Of a DNA stretch of 24,379 bases, positions 11,517 through 22,826 are shown in pieces; the first letter of the stretch is position 1; each line of letters opens with the position of its first letter. The stretch spans positions 14,949-39,327 of the forward strand of contig QZLH01001194.1 in the NCBI GenBank assembly GCA_003833135.1. The letters are read 5' to 3'. Below the pieces are notes generated by a model that had not been told where the DNA came from, ran no database searches, and saw nothing but the letters and a program-made list of their open reading frames with translations. Made by a program: the position numbers and the translations under genes. Origin of the DNA: Oehlia diaphana. Its lineage: Eukaryota; Glomeromycota; Glomeromycetes; Glomerales; Glomeraceae.

Positions 11517-13190
11517 TCAATTTCTTTGTTTAATTTCAACTAATAATTCAGAAATTTCAATGCCATCATACGAAGTTTTAGTTTTAATAGGAGTACTCAT
11601 ATCTACTAAATTAATTTCATATTTCCTAAACAATAAAGCCATCAAACAAACTAATTCTATCATTACCAACTTTCTTCCCGGGCATAATCTTAATCCTCCA
11701 CCAAACATGATAAAAGAATTCTTTTTTGGTTCGAAATTTTCAACCATCCATCTATCAGGATTAAATTTATTAGGTTCTTCCCAATAATAACCATTATTAT
11801 GAATGGCTTTAACATTAATTATAAACAATGTATCAGCTGGCCATTGATACCCTGCTATTTCATTGGGTTTATCAATATATCTTGTGAACGAGTGCATTAT
11901 CGGAAAAACGCGAGCTACCTCTTTTACAATAGCTTCACAGTAACTTAAACTATAATAGTCATCTTTAGTGATTGGTCGTTTTTTATTACCTTGAAATATA
12001 CTATCAATTTCTTCTAGCATTTTCCTTTTCACATCCGGATTATGTACAATATAATAGACAATTAATGGAAGCATATTCGAGGTCTGTATTTGAAATAAAA
12101 AAAAAAGGAATGGTTAATATTATTTCAAGTTAAAATTATAAGCGTAAAATAAACCAACATTTACTTTACAAATCCCATTTAAAATTCCATCAAATAAATT
12201 AACGCGAATTTCAGAATCAGTCATAAATCTACTGGCTTCATCATTTCCAATATAATTAACATCACGAAATGTATTTTTAATAATCAACGTCGTCAACATA
12301 TCATGCGATAAGGGTTTATCCAATGGTGTATTTTCAATTCCACGCCTACGTTTCTTAATGATTGCATCCAGTCTTTGACTAATAAATCCTATGTTTTGAA
12401 GTACATCATCTGTTATATTTTTAAGAAACGGAACAAAATTTCGTAAAAAGGGAGGAATCAATAAAAATATTGAATATCCCATAAGAACCTTACGAAGTGA
12501 TTGGAATAATCTCACAGAATCTTCTACTATTGTTGATGGATAAAGAGATTTTTCGTTACTGAGAGTATCAAAATAAGCTACCATTGAATAAGATTTTTCA
12601 CCAGTTAACATTCTAATAATCATGTCATTTGTGTAATGATTAAACCATTCAGGTAAATTCAATCTATTTTTATTTTCTTTAATAAATTCTCCTTTAAGAA
12701 ATAACTTATTCCAATAAATTTCTAATTCATTGAAAAGTTTGTTTGTCCAACCAATAGCTTCATTAGTAAATTCTGGAGACAAAGTAGCTTGATCAAAAAC
12801 ATTTCGATTAAATATCCACGATTTAAAATTATTATTAAACGTTATTCCTTTTCCTGCAATTCCCAATTCTTCTAATCCTTTGCTATTGTGAAATCTCATC
12901 TCATGCGTATTTTTTGACATAAACTCTTCAAGACATTCTGATCGACATAAAACAATTGTTCGTACCATACCGTTATAGATCTCATGTACGTCACCATATT
13001 TCTCGTAACAATAATCGTAAAACATTGAGCCATTTCCATTAAACCACCAATAAATTTGAGGCAAGTTACCGATGAATGGGAATGGGAATGGACCGGGTAA
13101 AGGATTGACACGAGTAAAATACGTATAATAATAATGTGCCACAAATGTCACTAGCATTGTACTTAATAAAAAAATAAAGTCATTAATCAT
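11517..13190 (-). CDS. Cytochrome P450 monooxygenase (microsomal type)
   Basis: Two exons (13190-12165 and 12083-11517) with an 81-nt GT-AG intron give 530 residues, a normal length for a microsomal P450. Seen in order: an N-terminal membrane anchor (about residues 3-25), the proline-rich hinge PLPGPFPFPFIGN, a C-helix WIFNR (W...R), the K-helix ExxR as EVAR, the PERF-region NPDRW, and the haem loop FGGGLRLCPG with its cysteine ligand. By family it should use O2 and NADPH-reductase electrons to hydroxylate a lipophilic substrate at the ER; the substrate cannot be told. The ATG at 13190 is chosen because the anchor follows at once and the codons upstream are non-coding. The intron falls inside the I-helix. 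The spliced motif reads NGICK|TSN where A/G-G-x-D/E-T-T is usual, so the proton-relay acid and first threonine are replaced by Cys and Lys. Upstream, on the + strand, lies a T-rich tract (13191-13385). A closely related 3' fragment lies at 23708-24040. Confidence 0.93.
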
Positions 13191-14272
13191 TTTATCTATT
13201 CAAATTTATTTCTTTTCTATTTTATTTATTTTTTTTTTTTTTTATCTATCTTATCCCTTCTTTATTTTGTCTATTTTGTCTATTTTGTCTCTTTTTTTTT
13301 CGTTGAACAACTCCTTCATATATTTTTTGTGTATTTTTTTTATTCTATTTTATCTAACTTTCAACTCCTCTATTTTTTTCGGGTATATTTATAAATTTTT
13401 GTTATATCAAGTAATCTGCAAATTATTTTGTACACTTTGACATTTGAAAAAACATTATCTTCACGAATGAAATAAAATCATCATACGGTTTCCCAAAAGT
13501 AGGGGAAGCAGATCTTTATAAGGATCTACCGATGTGGGCTGATGTGTAAATTTCAATGTTTTGACACGTGAACACGTGAGTACGTTTAAACTTACATAGT
13601 AATTAATAATAAGATCGTTTGAAAATGGAATCTTCTTCGTTTTGAAAATGGCGCAGTAAAAGCCGCACTTTTTTCGTTTGAGGGTGTGTAAAGAAAAATT
13701 TTACTTTAGATTCTGAACTCGGAAGATATAAAAAAAAAAAAATTTATATTACCTTCGTGTCATATAAAGAGATTTTTAAGAGTATTAAATGACTCGATCA
13801 TTTCTCTATTCTTGAAAAAAATTTTATTACGAAGGTTTAACTATTTTATTCAGATTCCTTTATTAATATTTACCTAACTTCAAATTATGTTTAATGAGGA
13901 GTTCCATTTTAGGTATTTCATTTTTATTATAAAAAACTCATTTGTTTTAACCTTTTATAAATTTTCTTTATTACTTTTTTTAGAATTTTTTTTTTTTTTC
14001 CGTTAAATTTTCAATCCCACGTTTTGGATAATCAGTGTAATCAGTGAACGTTGTGAACGTGGCAAACGTGGCAAACTCATGCGCAATTTTGAAGATCGGA
14101 CAAATGATATTGTCAGCTTATAAATCTTTCCATTTTAGAATATGGTACACATAATTGGAAAGATTCATAAGACTTTAGAATATAACGTGACATCAACATC
14201 GAATATTAAATGTATTATATCGAAGATGCACCCCGAAATATAATATAAAAAGGTAAGTTGGCCTTCGAACTT

Positions 14273-15215
14273 TTTACTAATAGCTGTACGCAAGGGTTTT
14301 CTATAAGTTCAGTACGCAAGATTACCTCTGATAATTGGAAAAAATACGCAAATTACCTCCTTACTTTGTGAAATTTGAAAAAATATTGCGCAATTTCCGA
14401 TAATCATGTGATTTACCTATTGTTTTTGTTGATCAAACTTAACAGTTAACGTTTATCGAAGAATAATTTTTTAAAAAATTTTAATAACTTTATATGTCAC
14501 ATAATCATATAAATGTATTTATTAAATATACTAGCATTACACATTTTTTTGCACTAAATAAAATGCTACATATTTTTTGCACTAATAGTTATTTATATTT
14601 ATTTTTATGAAATACTGTATGTATATGATCAGCCAAATTACTAAAATACGCAAAATAAACCCTTAAACAAAAAATCTGTTCATTTTAATGGTCTGACCGT
14701 GGCTAAAAAAATCCTCAGGTTGAACGCAAATCAATACCTAACCAGGACCCAGAAATATATATATAAGGGAAAATTTTTTTTTTACTATGAGCTGTATGCA
14801 GAGACCTTTTATATGAGTAGTACAGCACCTGATATTGAAAATCCTGCAAAAATACACAAATAAAATTTCAGACATTAAGTTATTAATTATTTTATCATGA
14901 CTTCTATATTATTTATAAACCAAATACTAATGTGAAAAAATAGAATTTATTATAATATACCATTTTTTCAATAATATTATTCTATAATTTCATTTTTTAA
15001 CCCTTAGAAATTTCTTTCAATTAATACTAAATATTACAATGCGGTTAACGTACAGGTAATACTGTATATAAGATTAGCCAAATTTAGGCCAAAAATACGC
15101 AAATTAATTTTTTACATATAAAAATTTCGATAAAAAATACGCAATCTTGATGATCTAATTATGGATGAAAAATTCTTAGATTGTACGCAAATCAAAACTT
15201 TACTCTGTATAATTT
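14273..15215. repeat. Diverged tandem duplication, unit about 0.46-0.51 kb
   Basis: Ordered landmarks recur. TTTACTAATAGCTGTACGCA (14273) matches TTTACTATGAGCTGTATGCA (14781). AATTGGAAAAAATACGCAAAT (near 14332) matches a diverged AAAATACACAAAT. ATACTGTAT...CAGCCAAATTA...AAAATACGCAAA (near 14612-14653) matches ATACTGTATATAAGATTAGCCAAATT...AATACGCAAA (near 15060-15103). GAACGCAAATCAA (14722) matches GTACGCAAATCAAAA (15183). The offset drifts from 508 to 461, so indels have built up. GGACCCAG near 14745 and CTGGGTCC near 15232 are exact inverses and may mark an edge. Non-coding. Confidence 0.6.
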
Positions 15216-15796
15216 CACTATGATGGCGACGCTGGGTCCTCCTTTGACATATTTTGTTGACAAAAAACTTATAATCAAATAAGGGATTAATTTTGAAACA
15301 ATATAGTCCAATGAGATCACGTGAACAAAATACGCCTAATAGGAATAGAAAAACACAAATTAATTTGGTCTATTTAAGGAGGGTTTTCCAATAATAAACG
15401 AGATAAATTAGCGGAAATATTGAATTTGTTATTGACAATGATGTAGTTTCTAATTGATTTTTAGTTTAGTTGATTTTTTGTATTTTTTTTTCTTTTTTTC
15501 CTTTTGTAAGTGTTTTTTTTTCATCCAGGTTTTTTTATGGCAGGAACTTGTAGCTTCGTAGTCAGGTTCCGTGTTTTTCCTAGTTATTTAGTATTGTTTG
15601 TGTAAGACATTTTAGATGCCTGGTTACCGTGGGTCGATGGGCAGTTGTTTATGCGGCTTTATGTAAGATAATTTAAATATATATGGTGTTTTTATTACAC
15701 TTGGTATCTCTTATCACATGAGTTCCATCGCTGTAGGATATGAACTAGTTTAGAATATGGATTATGAAATTGTAATATACTGTATGATTGATATTA

Positions 15797-16251
15797 CAGT
15801 TATAACCCGATATAACGATTCGAGATAAACCGATTTTGGCTCATAGCGAACTATTTTCTTAAACAAAAACCATTCTATAATTAATTTATCACTATATACC
15901 GACCTTATTATAAATTTCGCGATATTACATATACCGAATTTAATCATAAACCTGTCATACTTATTTATTCGCGATATCTATGACTATGAGTCTCAATTTC
16001 GATGCATTTATTTACAAATTTAACAAATTTCTGTATGATAACATTGTATTAATACTATAAACATATTCTAAACTTTAAAGTGATATAAAAATATGATTTT
16101 TTAATATATTTTTTTAGATATATCGAATTTACTGTACATACTTTTTAATGTAAAAATCGGTATAATAAAAATATTTAATTTATCGAATATTCGTTATAAC
16201 GACCCAAAATCGCCTGAGCGGAGGAGGGTTCGTTATATCGAGTTCTGACTA
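15797..16251. mobile_element. 455-bp MITE, Tc1/mariner type
   Basis: The left end begins CAGTTATAACCCGATATAAC (15797). The reverse complement of the right end begins TAGTCAGAACTCGATATAAC (16251). The arms agree at most positions over 23 bp and again at a sub-terminal GATTTTGG. Each end is flanked by TA (15795-15796 and 16252-16253), the target-site duplication expected of Tc1/mariner elements. The interior has no transposase, so movement would need one supplied elsewhere. A 61-codon minus-strand frame inside is a by-product of the terminus. A relative lies at 19149. Confidence 0.75.
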
Positions 16252-16967
16252 TAATAACATGATTATAACGAGTAAAAACCGGTAACGGAGTTAAGTTCAA
16301 ATATATTATAACAGATTAGTTCGGAATTTTTTTTTTTTTTTTTAAAGAAAAATAATTACTTTGTATTGTTTATAGCAAATAGAATTAATAAATTGGTAAA
16401 TATAATTAATTTTTTCGTAAAATAATCAATTAAATGATAAGAATCATTTGAGTTACAATACATTAACACAGAGAATATCGTGTAATTCTTGGTAAAATTT
16501 ATCGGTGAATAATTTTCCGAAAAATTAAATTTTCGTATTAACTAATGATGTCATATTTCTAGAAAATAATTAATTGCAACTATTGGGACGTTACACTTGG
16601 CTTGGCAGTGTGACTTATATAGTAATATCGAAATTCTGTTCGTGAAACAGAAACAACGGAATATCGGATAAATATCGGCAATGGTAAAAAATTAAGCTTG
16701 ATCGACATTTTTAATTTACTTAAACGTCAATTCATCATCTAAGCAGTATTAAAAAAGTGACGTTAACGTTTGTTTCTTGGCAATGACTTTTTTTTTTATA
16801 AATAAATCCACTAAAAAAATGTTTCTCGATTTTTTCAGAACAATTTTAAAATACATTTAAAAATACATTAAAAAAATCAAACAATTTTAAATATCATAAC
16901 AATACTTCTTTATCTACTTTACTTTTTTTTTTTTAATTTTATACAAATAATAATTTCATTACTAAGA

Positions 16968-18507
16968 ATGCAACAAGAAAAGATTCCAACGATTATTATT
17001 GTCGGTGCGGGTATAGGGGGACTTTCTCTCTATCATGCTTTGATAAAGAACAAGGACAAAAAAGAATTCAACGTAAAAATCTATGAACGTGAATCTAGTC
17101 CTACAGGTATAAAAATTTCTAATTAAATATGACGTTAACAACATTAGATTTAACTAACTCATACTATCACGTGTTAGATCGATGGCAAGGATATCATATA
17201 GCCTTATCCAATTACGGAGCTAAATCTCTTTTGAACTGTGTTCCATCCTCGATCGCTTCAAATCTTCCAAAAGCAATGCCAAATCCAATTCCTGATGTAG
17301 AAACTCACGGAATAACTATCACTGATCAAATAGGAAATGTTCTACTTACCCCTCCAATTAAATCATTTAAAGATGTTTACGAAATCGCAAAAATATCTCG
17401 TGGCCTATCATCAATTATTACTTATCGTAATAGACTTAGGGATGTTTTATTAGAAGGTGTACCAGTTCAATGGAATAAAAAATGTAATAAATATGTAGAA
17501 ACTCAAGAAGGAGTTTGGGTATTTTTTGAAGATGGTTCACAAGAATTCTGTAATATTCTAGTTGGTGCAGATGGAATTAATTCTCCAAGTAAGTTATAAG
17601 CATTTTTCAATAATGTATTATTTAAATTATTCTCAATTAAATAACAAACATTTTTTATTTCCTATTAGTACGAAAACAAAAATTACCTGAATTACAAATA
17701 GTTAATTATGGAATAACTCATGTTAGTGCAGATGTTTCCGTACCTAAACATCTTATGGATAAGGTAAATAAAATCCATGGAAATGTTTTGATCCGTAAAA
17801 CTCTTGGAACAGAAGGAGATTCAACACTTATGACGACACGCTTAATACCAATCAAACAAGAACAAAATGATGAGAAAAATGAACCTCATTATAGGGCAAC
17901 ATTAGTTTATTCTTATCCCTCTGAATTGGATAACGTTAATGTTGAATCTGATAAAGTTAAAGTTGATGATAATGATCCTGAATCAGTCATAGAACATGTT
18001 AAACGATTAATTCGAACATTAAGACCGGATTGTGAATTGACTAATTTATTAGTAGAATTGTGGAACTTGGCACCTAAAACAGTTTCGAATGATCCAATAA
18101 ATTTTCCATTTAAAAATTATAATCCTGTACAACGAAGAATGATGCGAGATATTGATCCAATGTCTATTAAATCATGGACAAGTAGTCGAGTTGTATTATT
18201 AGGGGATGCTGCTCATGCTATGAGTCCTATATTAGGATTAGGAGCAAATAATGCTATTCAAGATGCTGATAAACTTTCTCAAGCATTACTTAAATATACG
18301 GACAATAATATTTCTTTTATTGAAGAATATGAAAAAGAAATGTTAAAGCGAACATCTGCAGATGTATTAAAATCAAGAACTGCCACATTTAAGACTTCCA
18401 TGCCACTTGGGCCTTTTGGTATTATGATTAGAAACAGTATTTTGAAGACTATAAACGTTATGATAAACTTTTATAGTTTTGCGGATAACTTAATTTTTAA
18501 GAATTAA
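16968..18507 (+). CDS. FAD-dependent monooxygenase (FAD_binding_3 / aromatic hydroxylase-like)
   Basis: Three exons (16968-17106, 17178-17588, 17669-18507) with GT-AG introns of 71 and 80 nt give 462 residues, with codon phase kept at both joints. The N-terminal Rossmann site is GAGIGG (13-18), followed by the strand ending IYERE near 38-42 that binds the ADP ribose. The middle has the DG motif in GADGINS (178-179). The FAD-ribityl site is GDAAHAMSP (GD at 362-363) followed by GLGANNAIQDAD. This trio marks the class A flavoprotein monooxygenases related to salicylate hydroxylase and zeaxanthin epoxidase. They use NAD(P)H and O2 to hydroxylate or epoxidise; the substrate here is unknown. The weakly hydrophobic C terminus (about 433-460) might touch a membrane. 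The ATG at 16968 sits just before the Rossmann strand with a T-rich leader upstream. A possible AATAAA poly(A) signal at 18603-18608 is weak evidence in such AT-rich DNA. No lesion seen. Inverted copies of one MITE terminus lie at 16230-16250 and 19150-19170, on either side. Confidence 0.93.
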
Positions 18508-19148
18508 AAAACCATTAATATTTAATTTATTATTTTTAGAATTGTAGAATCATATACATATATTGTACGTATATAAATACATATAAATATTATAGATAAT
18601 TAAATAAACACATAGAATATTAGAATATCATGTAGAGTATATAGATAGAAAAAATATTTATTTTTTGTTAGAATTATCAAGAATAAAGAGACACTTTAAA
18701 AAGTTTTATGTCATGACTTATTTTTCCTTTAATTTTTTACATTGTAAATTGAAGTAGCAATTATGTTTTCTATTTAAATTACTTTTTTTATTCATTTATA
18801 TTTCACGTTGTCTCCTGTATATTGACCTTGCAAATATAACTTTGTTTCTTTTTAATGTAAAGTAACAGTCGTTATCAAAATTTTTTCAAAGTTTTTTTCT
18901 TTTATTCAAATAAAAATCTTTGAATTAATTCCGAATTTAGATATCATAATATATTCGGAATCATTGGATTACTTTATCTATTTTCTTATATTTTAAAAGT
19001 TGTGGCATATTAAAATGTTTATTTATAATAATGAAATTAGCGAAGAGAAAATAGTTTCTGACATGTGACATATTCCAAAAATGGATTTGCAGGGCTGTTC
19101 GTTAAAAGTTAATTATAAACATTTCTTTAGTCATTTTTTTTTTAATTA

Positions 19149-19510
19149 CAGTCAGAACTCGATATAACGACCACAGTTGCCACTGGTTATACCGAACCTG
19201 TATATACTGAAAACTCATTATACTGAACCAAGATTTCCAATACCGTTTTTTTATAGTTAAATACGCTGGTTATTAACGCCGAACCCACAGATATATTAAT
19301 CATATATTTCCTATAACGAACAGTCATGTGACTAAATAGTAATTCGTGACAGATTATTCGTTTTGTTACACAAAGTTATAATTCTGGCCGGCATTACATA
19401 TTTGGCCCTGATTACCAGGCCGAAAAACCAAGTTCGGTATATTATATTTTTTAAAATTTTTATTTTTATATACGAACATATAGAAATCGTTATATCAAAC
19501 TTATAAATTT
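19149..19510. mobile_element. Second MITE of the CAGTCAGAACTCGATATAAC family
   Basis: The left end is CAGTCAGAACTCGATATAAC after a TA at 19147-19148. Bases 19150-19170 are the exact reverse complement of 16230-16250, the right terminus of the other copy. The right end is degraded: TCGTTATATC at 19487-19496 fits a decayed terminus, so the 19510 edge is approximate. Approximate copies of TTATACYGAACC recur inside and also occur in the first element. A GTCATGTGAC...CCGGCATTA repeat lies within it. No transposase. Confidence 0.55.
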
Positions 19511-20530
19511 CAATAAAATATAATTTGGAAATATTTAATTGGTTTTTCCATTTCAAAATATTCTTTACCAAAAAAGAAATGTTGAGAAAACAATTCAAAA
19601 AAATTCTTACGTCTAAACCAAATAAAACATCAAAATTCAAAATTAGAGACCTTATACTTGACATTACACGTAACACTAAAATGGATTAATAAATACTAGA
19701 AAAGTTATATAATAAAAGCTGAATATTTATTTCATGAAGTACTATTAAAATTATTTAACAAAATGAAGAAAATTCACATAATTTCTAATATCTATTCAAA
19801 TGTTTAAACTTAATAATCAATAAAGAAATAAATGATTTAATAAGTAATTACAAAAAAAAAAAATTATTTTTAGTTCATGATGACCATTTTTTATTTTTAT
19901 AGTATGCGAAATATATTTTGCTGAAAAACTTTTTTATAATTGAAAAAAACGAATATTTTTACTTATAACCTCGAAAGAGATCTTAACAATATTTTGTACG
20001 ACAATATTTAATCAGCAAATGATATTTGATTCTTTAACCCAATTACTAAAACTCTTGCGTATAAAAACGAAAAAAAAGCTGACGTACGCAAATATTTTAT
20101 TAATTGACACTTTCATTATTGTGGTTCTATTATTTATATTATCAAAATTTATTGTAACATTAGAAGTTAATCATTTTAATGATGCATTAAAAATCTGTTC
20201 TTTTTTTGTATATTCAATAAGCATATTCTATATTTCTATATTTCTAAATAAGTTTTGTTAAAAAATGGTAAAAAAATACTTATAATATAAATTATAGAGT
20301 ATTGCTAAATCTCACCGACGGTGATTTTCACCGAAATTTTTTTTTTTTTAATTTATCTTATAAACCTATTGTAATTTTTTAACGAAATTATTTAAATTAA
20401 CGTAATGTAATGAAATTTTTATTTACTGAAAGTTACACTTTTATAATGATATTAATAGTTATTTATTAATTAAAGATACGTTTTATTGATTAAAAATATA
20501 AATATTTTCATTATTTCTGTTATTTCCATG

Positions 20531-20553
20531 AATAAATAAATAAATAAATAAAT
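20531..20553. repeat. (AATA)n microsatellite
   Basis: About five to six copies of the tetranucleotide AATA open the polypurine block. Confidence 0.8.
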
Positions 20554-21215
20554 GAAATAAATGAAGAGAAATAAAAAGTAATGAAAGAAACAAAGGTGGA
20601 GTAAAAAAAAAGCAAAAGAAGCAAAAGAGAGGTGAAAAAGGGATGAAAAAAACGAAGGTGATAAAAAGGAACAAAGTAAAATGAAAGAGAGTGAAAAGGA
20701 ATGAAGAAAACGAAGGGGAGCGAAAGGAACAAAGAAAATGAAGGCCTTTATAACATATTTTCAGCCCACTTAAAGACACAGAAAAAAATTCACCGACTTC
20801 TCTGTCAATTTCTAATCATTTGCAAGCGCGATATCAAAACTTATTTTTGGAAGGAACGAATAAAAGTCTAGAAACAGTAGAAACTCGATCATGGTCCAAC
20901 GAAACAAGACTTCAAGAATTATTGTAAACACGGGGAGTGAAAAGGAGTGAAAGAAACGAGGGACGAGCGAAAAGGAACGAAAAAAAAATGAAGTGGAGTG
21001 AAAAAGAAATGAAAAATTAAGAACCGACCAAAAAAAACCATAAAATAAGTTAGTAAGAAACGAAATATGATAGACAAAATAAAAAAAAATAATAAAATAA
21101 AAAACAAAAAAAAAAGAACATACCGAGAAGAACTAATTACCTAAAAGAAAACAAAATAAAGTTAGGAAGGAAATGTAAGGAACAAAATATAAGAAACGAA
21201 GTGTAAGAGACAAAA
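20531..21215 (+). repeat. Long polypurine tract, degenerate minisatellite
   Basis: From 20554 to 20745 and from 20935 to 21215 the plus strand is almost entirely A and G. Loose repeats of units such as AAAGGAACAAAG, AATGAAG and GAAACGAAGG recur, including near 20666, 20725, 20977 and 21177. A 190-bp stretch of mixed sequence (about 20746-20934) separates the two halves. The apparent minus-strand Phe/Leu/Ser-rich frames are by-products of the pyrimidine strand. Confidence 0.8.
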
Positions 21216-22826
21216 TAACAAAAAAACTTCAAAAATCGTTGAACATTTAACTGTGATACTTCCAGAGAATTTTCGCACGTACAGCAGCTATATGCCCATT
21301 TTTATTACAATTAAATCATACTTTGTTACGTTTACTCATGTATTTTCATGTCTTGTTTGTACAAATCTATTATTAGGATTTGTTCTATAATTTTCATTCA
21401 TCTCATTATTATTATTATATTCTGAATTACAGTAAGTTTCAAATAAAATTTCTTCTCTCGAAATAAATTGTGGTTATCTAATTTCCAGCATATTATTTTT
21501 ACTCGCAAATTCGGCGAGAATAACAATATAAAAGAATTTCTTGCACATTCCGACTACCTAATTTACGTTGATATTGTTCGATTTTTTAATTTGTTAATCC
21601 TTCGCCTTTATGTTGTTTATCTCCCTATTTAAGCTTCTCTCGTTAATTTCTTCCAGAATTCCTTCTAAAACTGCGTTGTGAGTTCTTCTAAGTTTTCTGT
21701 CTTGATTATTAAATCTTTCTGGCCATACTTTTACTCGTGTTTCCTATTGGAATTGTCCAATGACTAAATTCAACGTCTAAACACGTGACTTGCACTACTA
21801 TATCTTTTTCTTTATATGTTTTATTTTCTGTACTGCACCGATCATTTCGTCCTCCTCGAGAAATTTTACCGCTCTGTACTGTAAAGGTCGAAATTGCCTA
21901 ATGAAATTATTAATTTTGGGGCGCAATATTATATTTAAATTAAGTGTATAAAAATTTGAAGTGTTTAAATGTACTGCGTCCGAAACTGTGATTCATTTGG
22001 TGATTTTATTGGATTTACTTGAAAAAAAAAAAAAATTGAGTGAAGATTACAAAGGAATACTTAGACCGGTGCTATATAATCTTGCATTATGAATGCATTT
22101 TGTAATCGATTTGTTGAACTTCTTTTGCATTTCGGCACATGAAGTTAAGGTGCAGTAAGAGTGAGGGGTAGCTGATAAATTGTCGGGCTAATTCACATGT
22201 CAGCAAAATGGCATTTCGGTGAAATAGCTGTCTGTAAATTGTACTGTAACCAATGTTTTCAGCCTTGGCAACAGAAATGATTTGTTATTTTAATATATAA
22301 TTAATAAAATAATGTTGCTAAATTAAGGAGTATGGTATCGATTATGCAAGTATCGACAAAAGATTTGTAAAATAGTAATCCCTATATAGTAATCGCGGAT
22401 ATTGGTGTCGCATGATGAACGAAGGGGGTGCCAATGAAATTAAAGGATCACGTGAAGATACCACGTTTCACTACACAATGCAACGTTATATATTGCCCGT
22501 CATAAAGACGCATGCACCACAAGCTACAAAAATATTCCTTTATTAAATAAAATAAAATAAATAAAATGGATAATTTCAATATAAATCTAATTCTAAGACT
22601 ATTTCTACTAATTATAAATCCTTAAATCAAATTACGATAATTTTCCTTATTAGTAATTCTTAATAAGCCATTAATTAAAATAATTAATGTGGCACTTTTT
22701 CATCCAAAAAGAATCGATCAGTGAAAGTATGATGTGAAAATTTTTAATTCGAAAATCTCACTAATGTAAAGGATTTTATATCTTTTTATGTTGCACTAAT
22801 TTTACTGAAACCCTAAAAGTTCAAAC

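Larger units (their letters stand above)
13191..16967. other. Gene-free region between the divergent oxygenase genes
   Basis: This is the shared upstream side of the P450 (minus) and the FAD monooxygenase (plus). 13191-13385 is T-rich on the plus strand and includes three copies of the 9-mer CTATTTTGT (13262-13290). Two overlapping-type sites ACACGTGA lie at 13564-13571 and 13572-13579. A diverged tandem duplication and a 455-bp MITE are listed separately. A GC-richer island at about 15530-15665 (GGCAGGAACTTGTAGCTTCG and TTACCGTGGGTCGATGGGCAG lie in it) has no long frame and no RNA fold I recognise; it may be the tail of a retroelement. No gene is supported. Confidence 0.65.

Noticed and set aside
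11560..11787. Plus-strand frame inside the P450
   Set aside because: Antisense shadow of P450 exon 2, which has clear haem-loop and PERF motifs on the other strand.
19332..19676. 114-codon minus-strand frame
   Set aside because: It spans the second MITE and low-complexity flanks and shows no domain; a chance frame.
20019..20261. 80-codon plus-strand frame with two hydrophobic stretches
   Set aside because: At this base composition a few frames of 80 codons are expected by chance. No homology, signal or intron support is visible, and AT-rich DNA gives Ile/Phe/Leu-rich frames by itself.
20751..20928. 57-codon open plus-strand frame between the polypurine blocks
   Set aside because: Dozens of stop-to-stop frames of this length are expected in this window; no start codon, homology or splice partner.
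20483..21107. Three minus-strand frames rich in Phe, Leu, Ser and Pro
   Set aside because: They are translations of the pyrimidine strand of a polypurine minisatellite.
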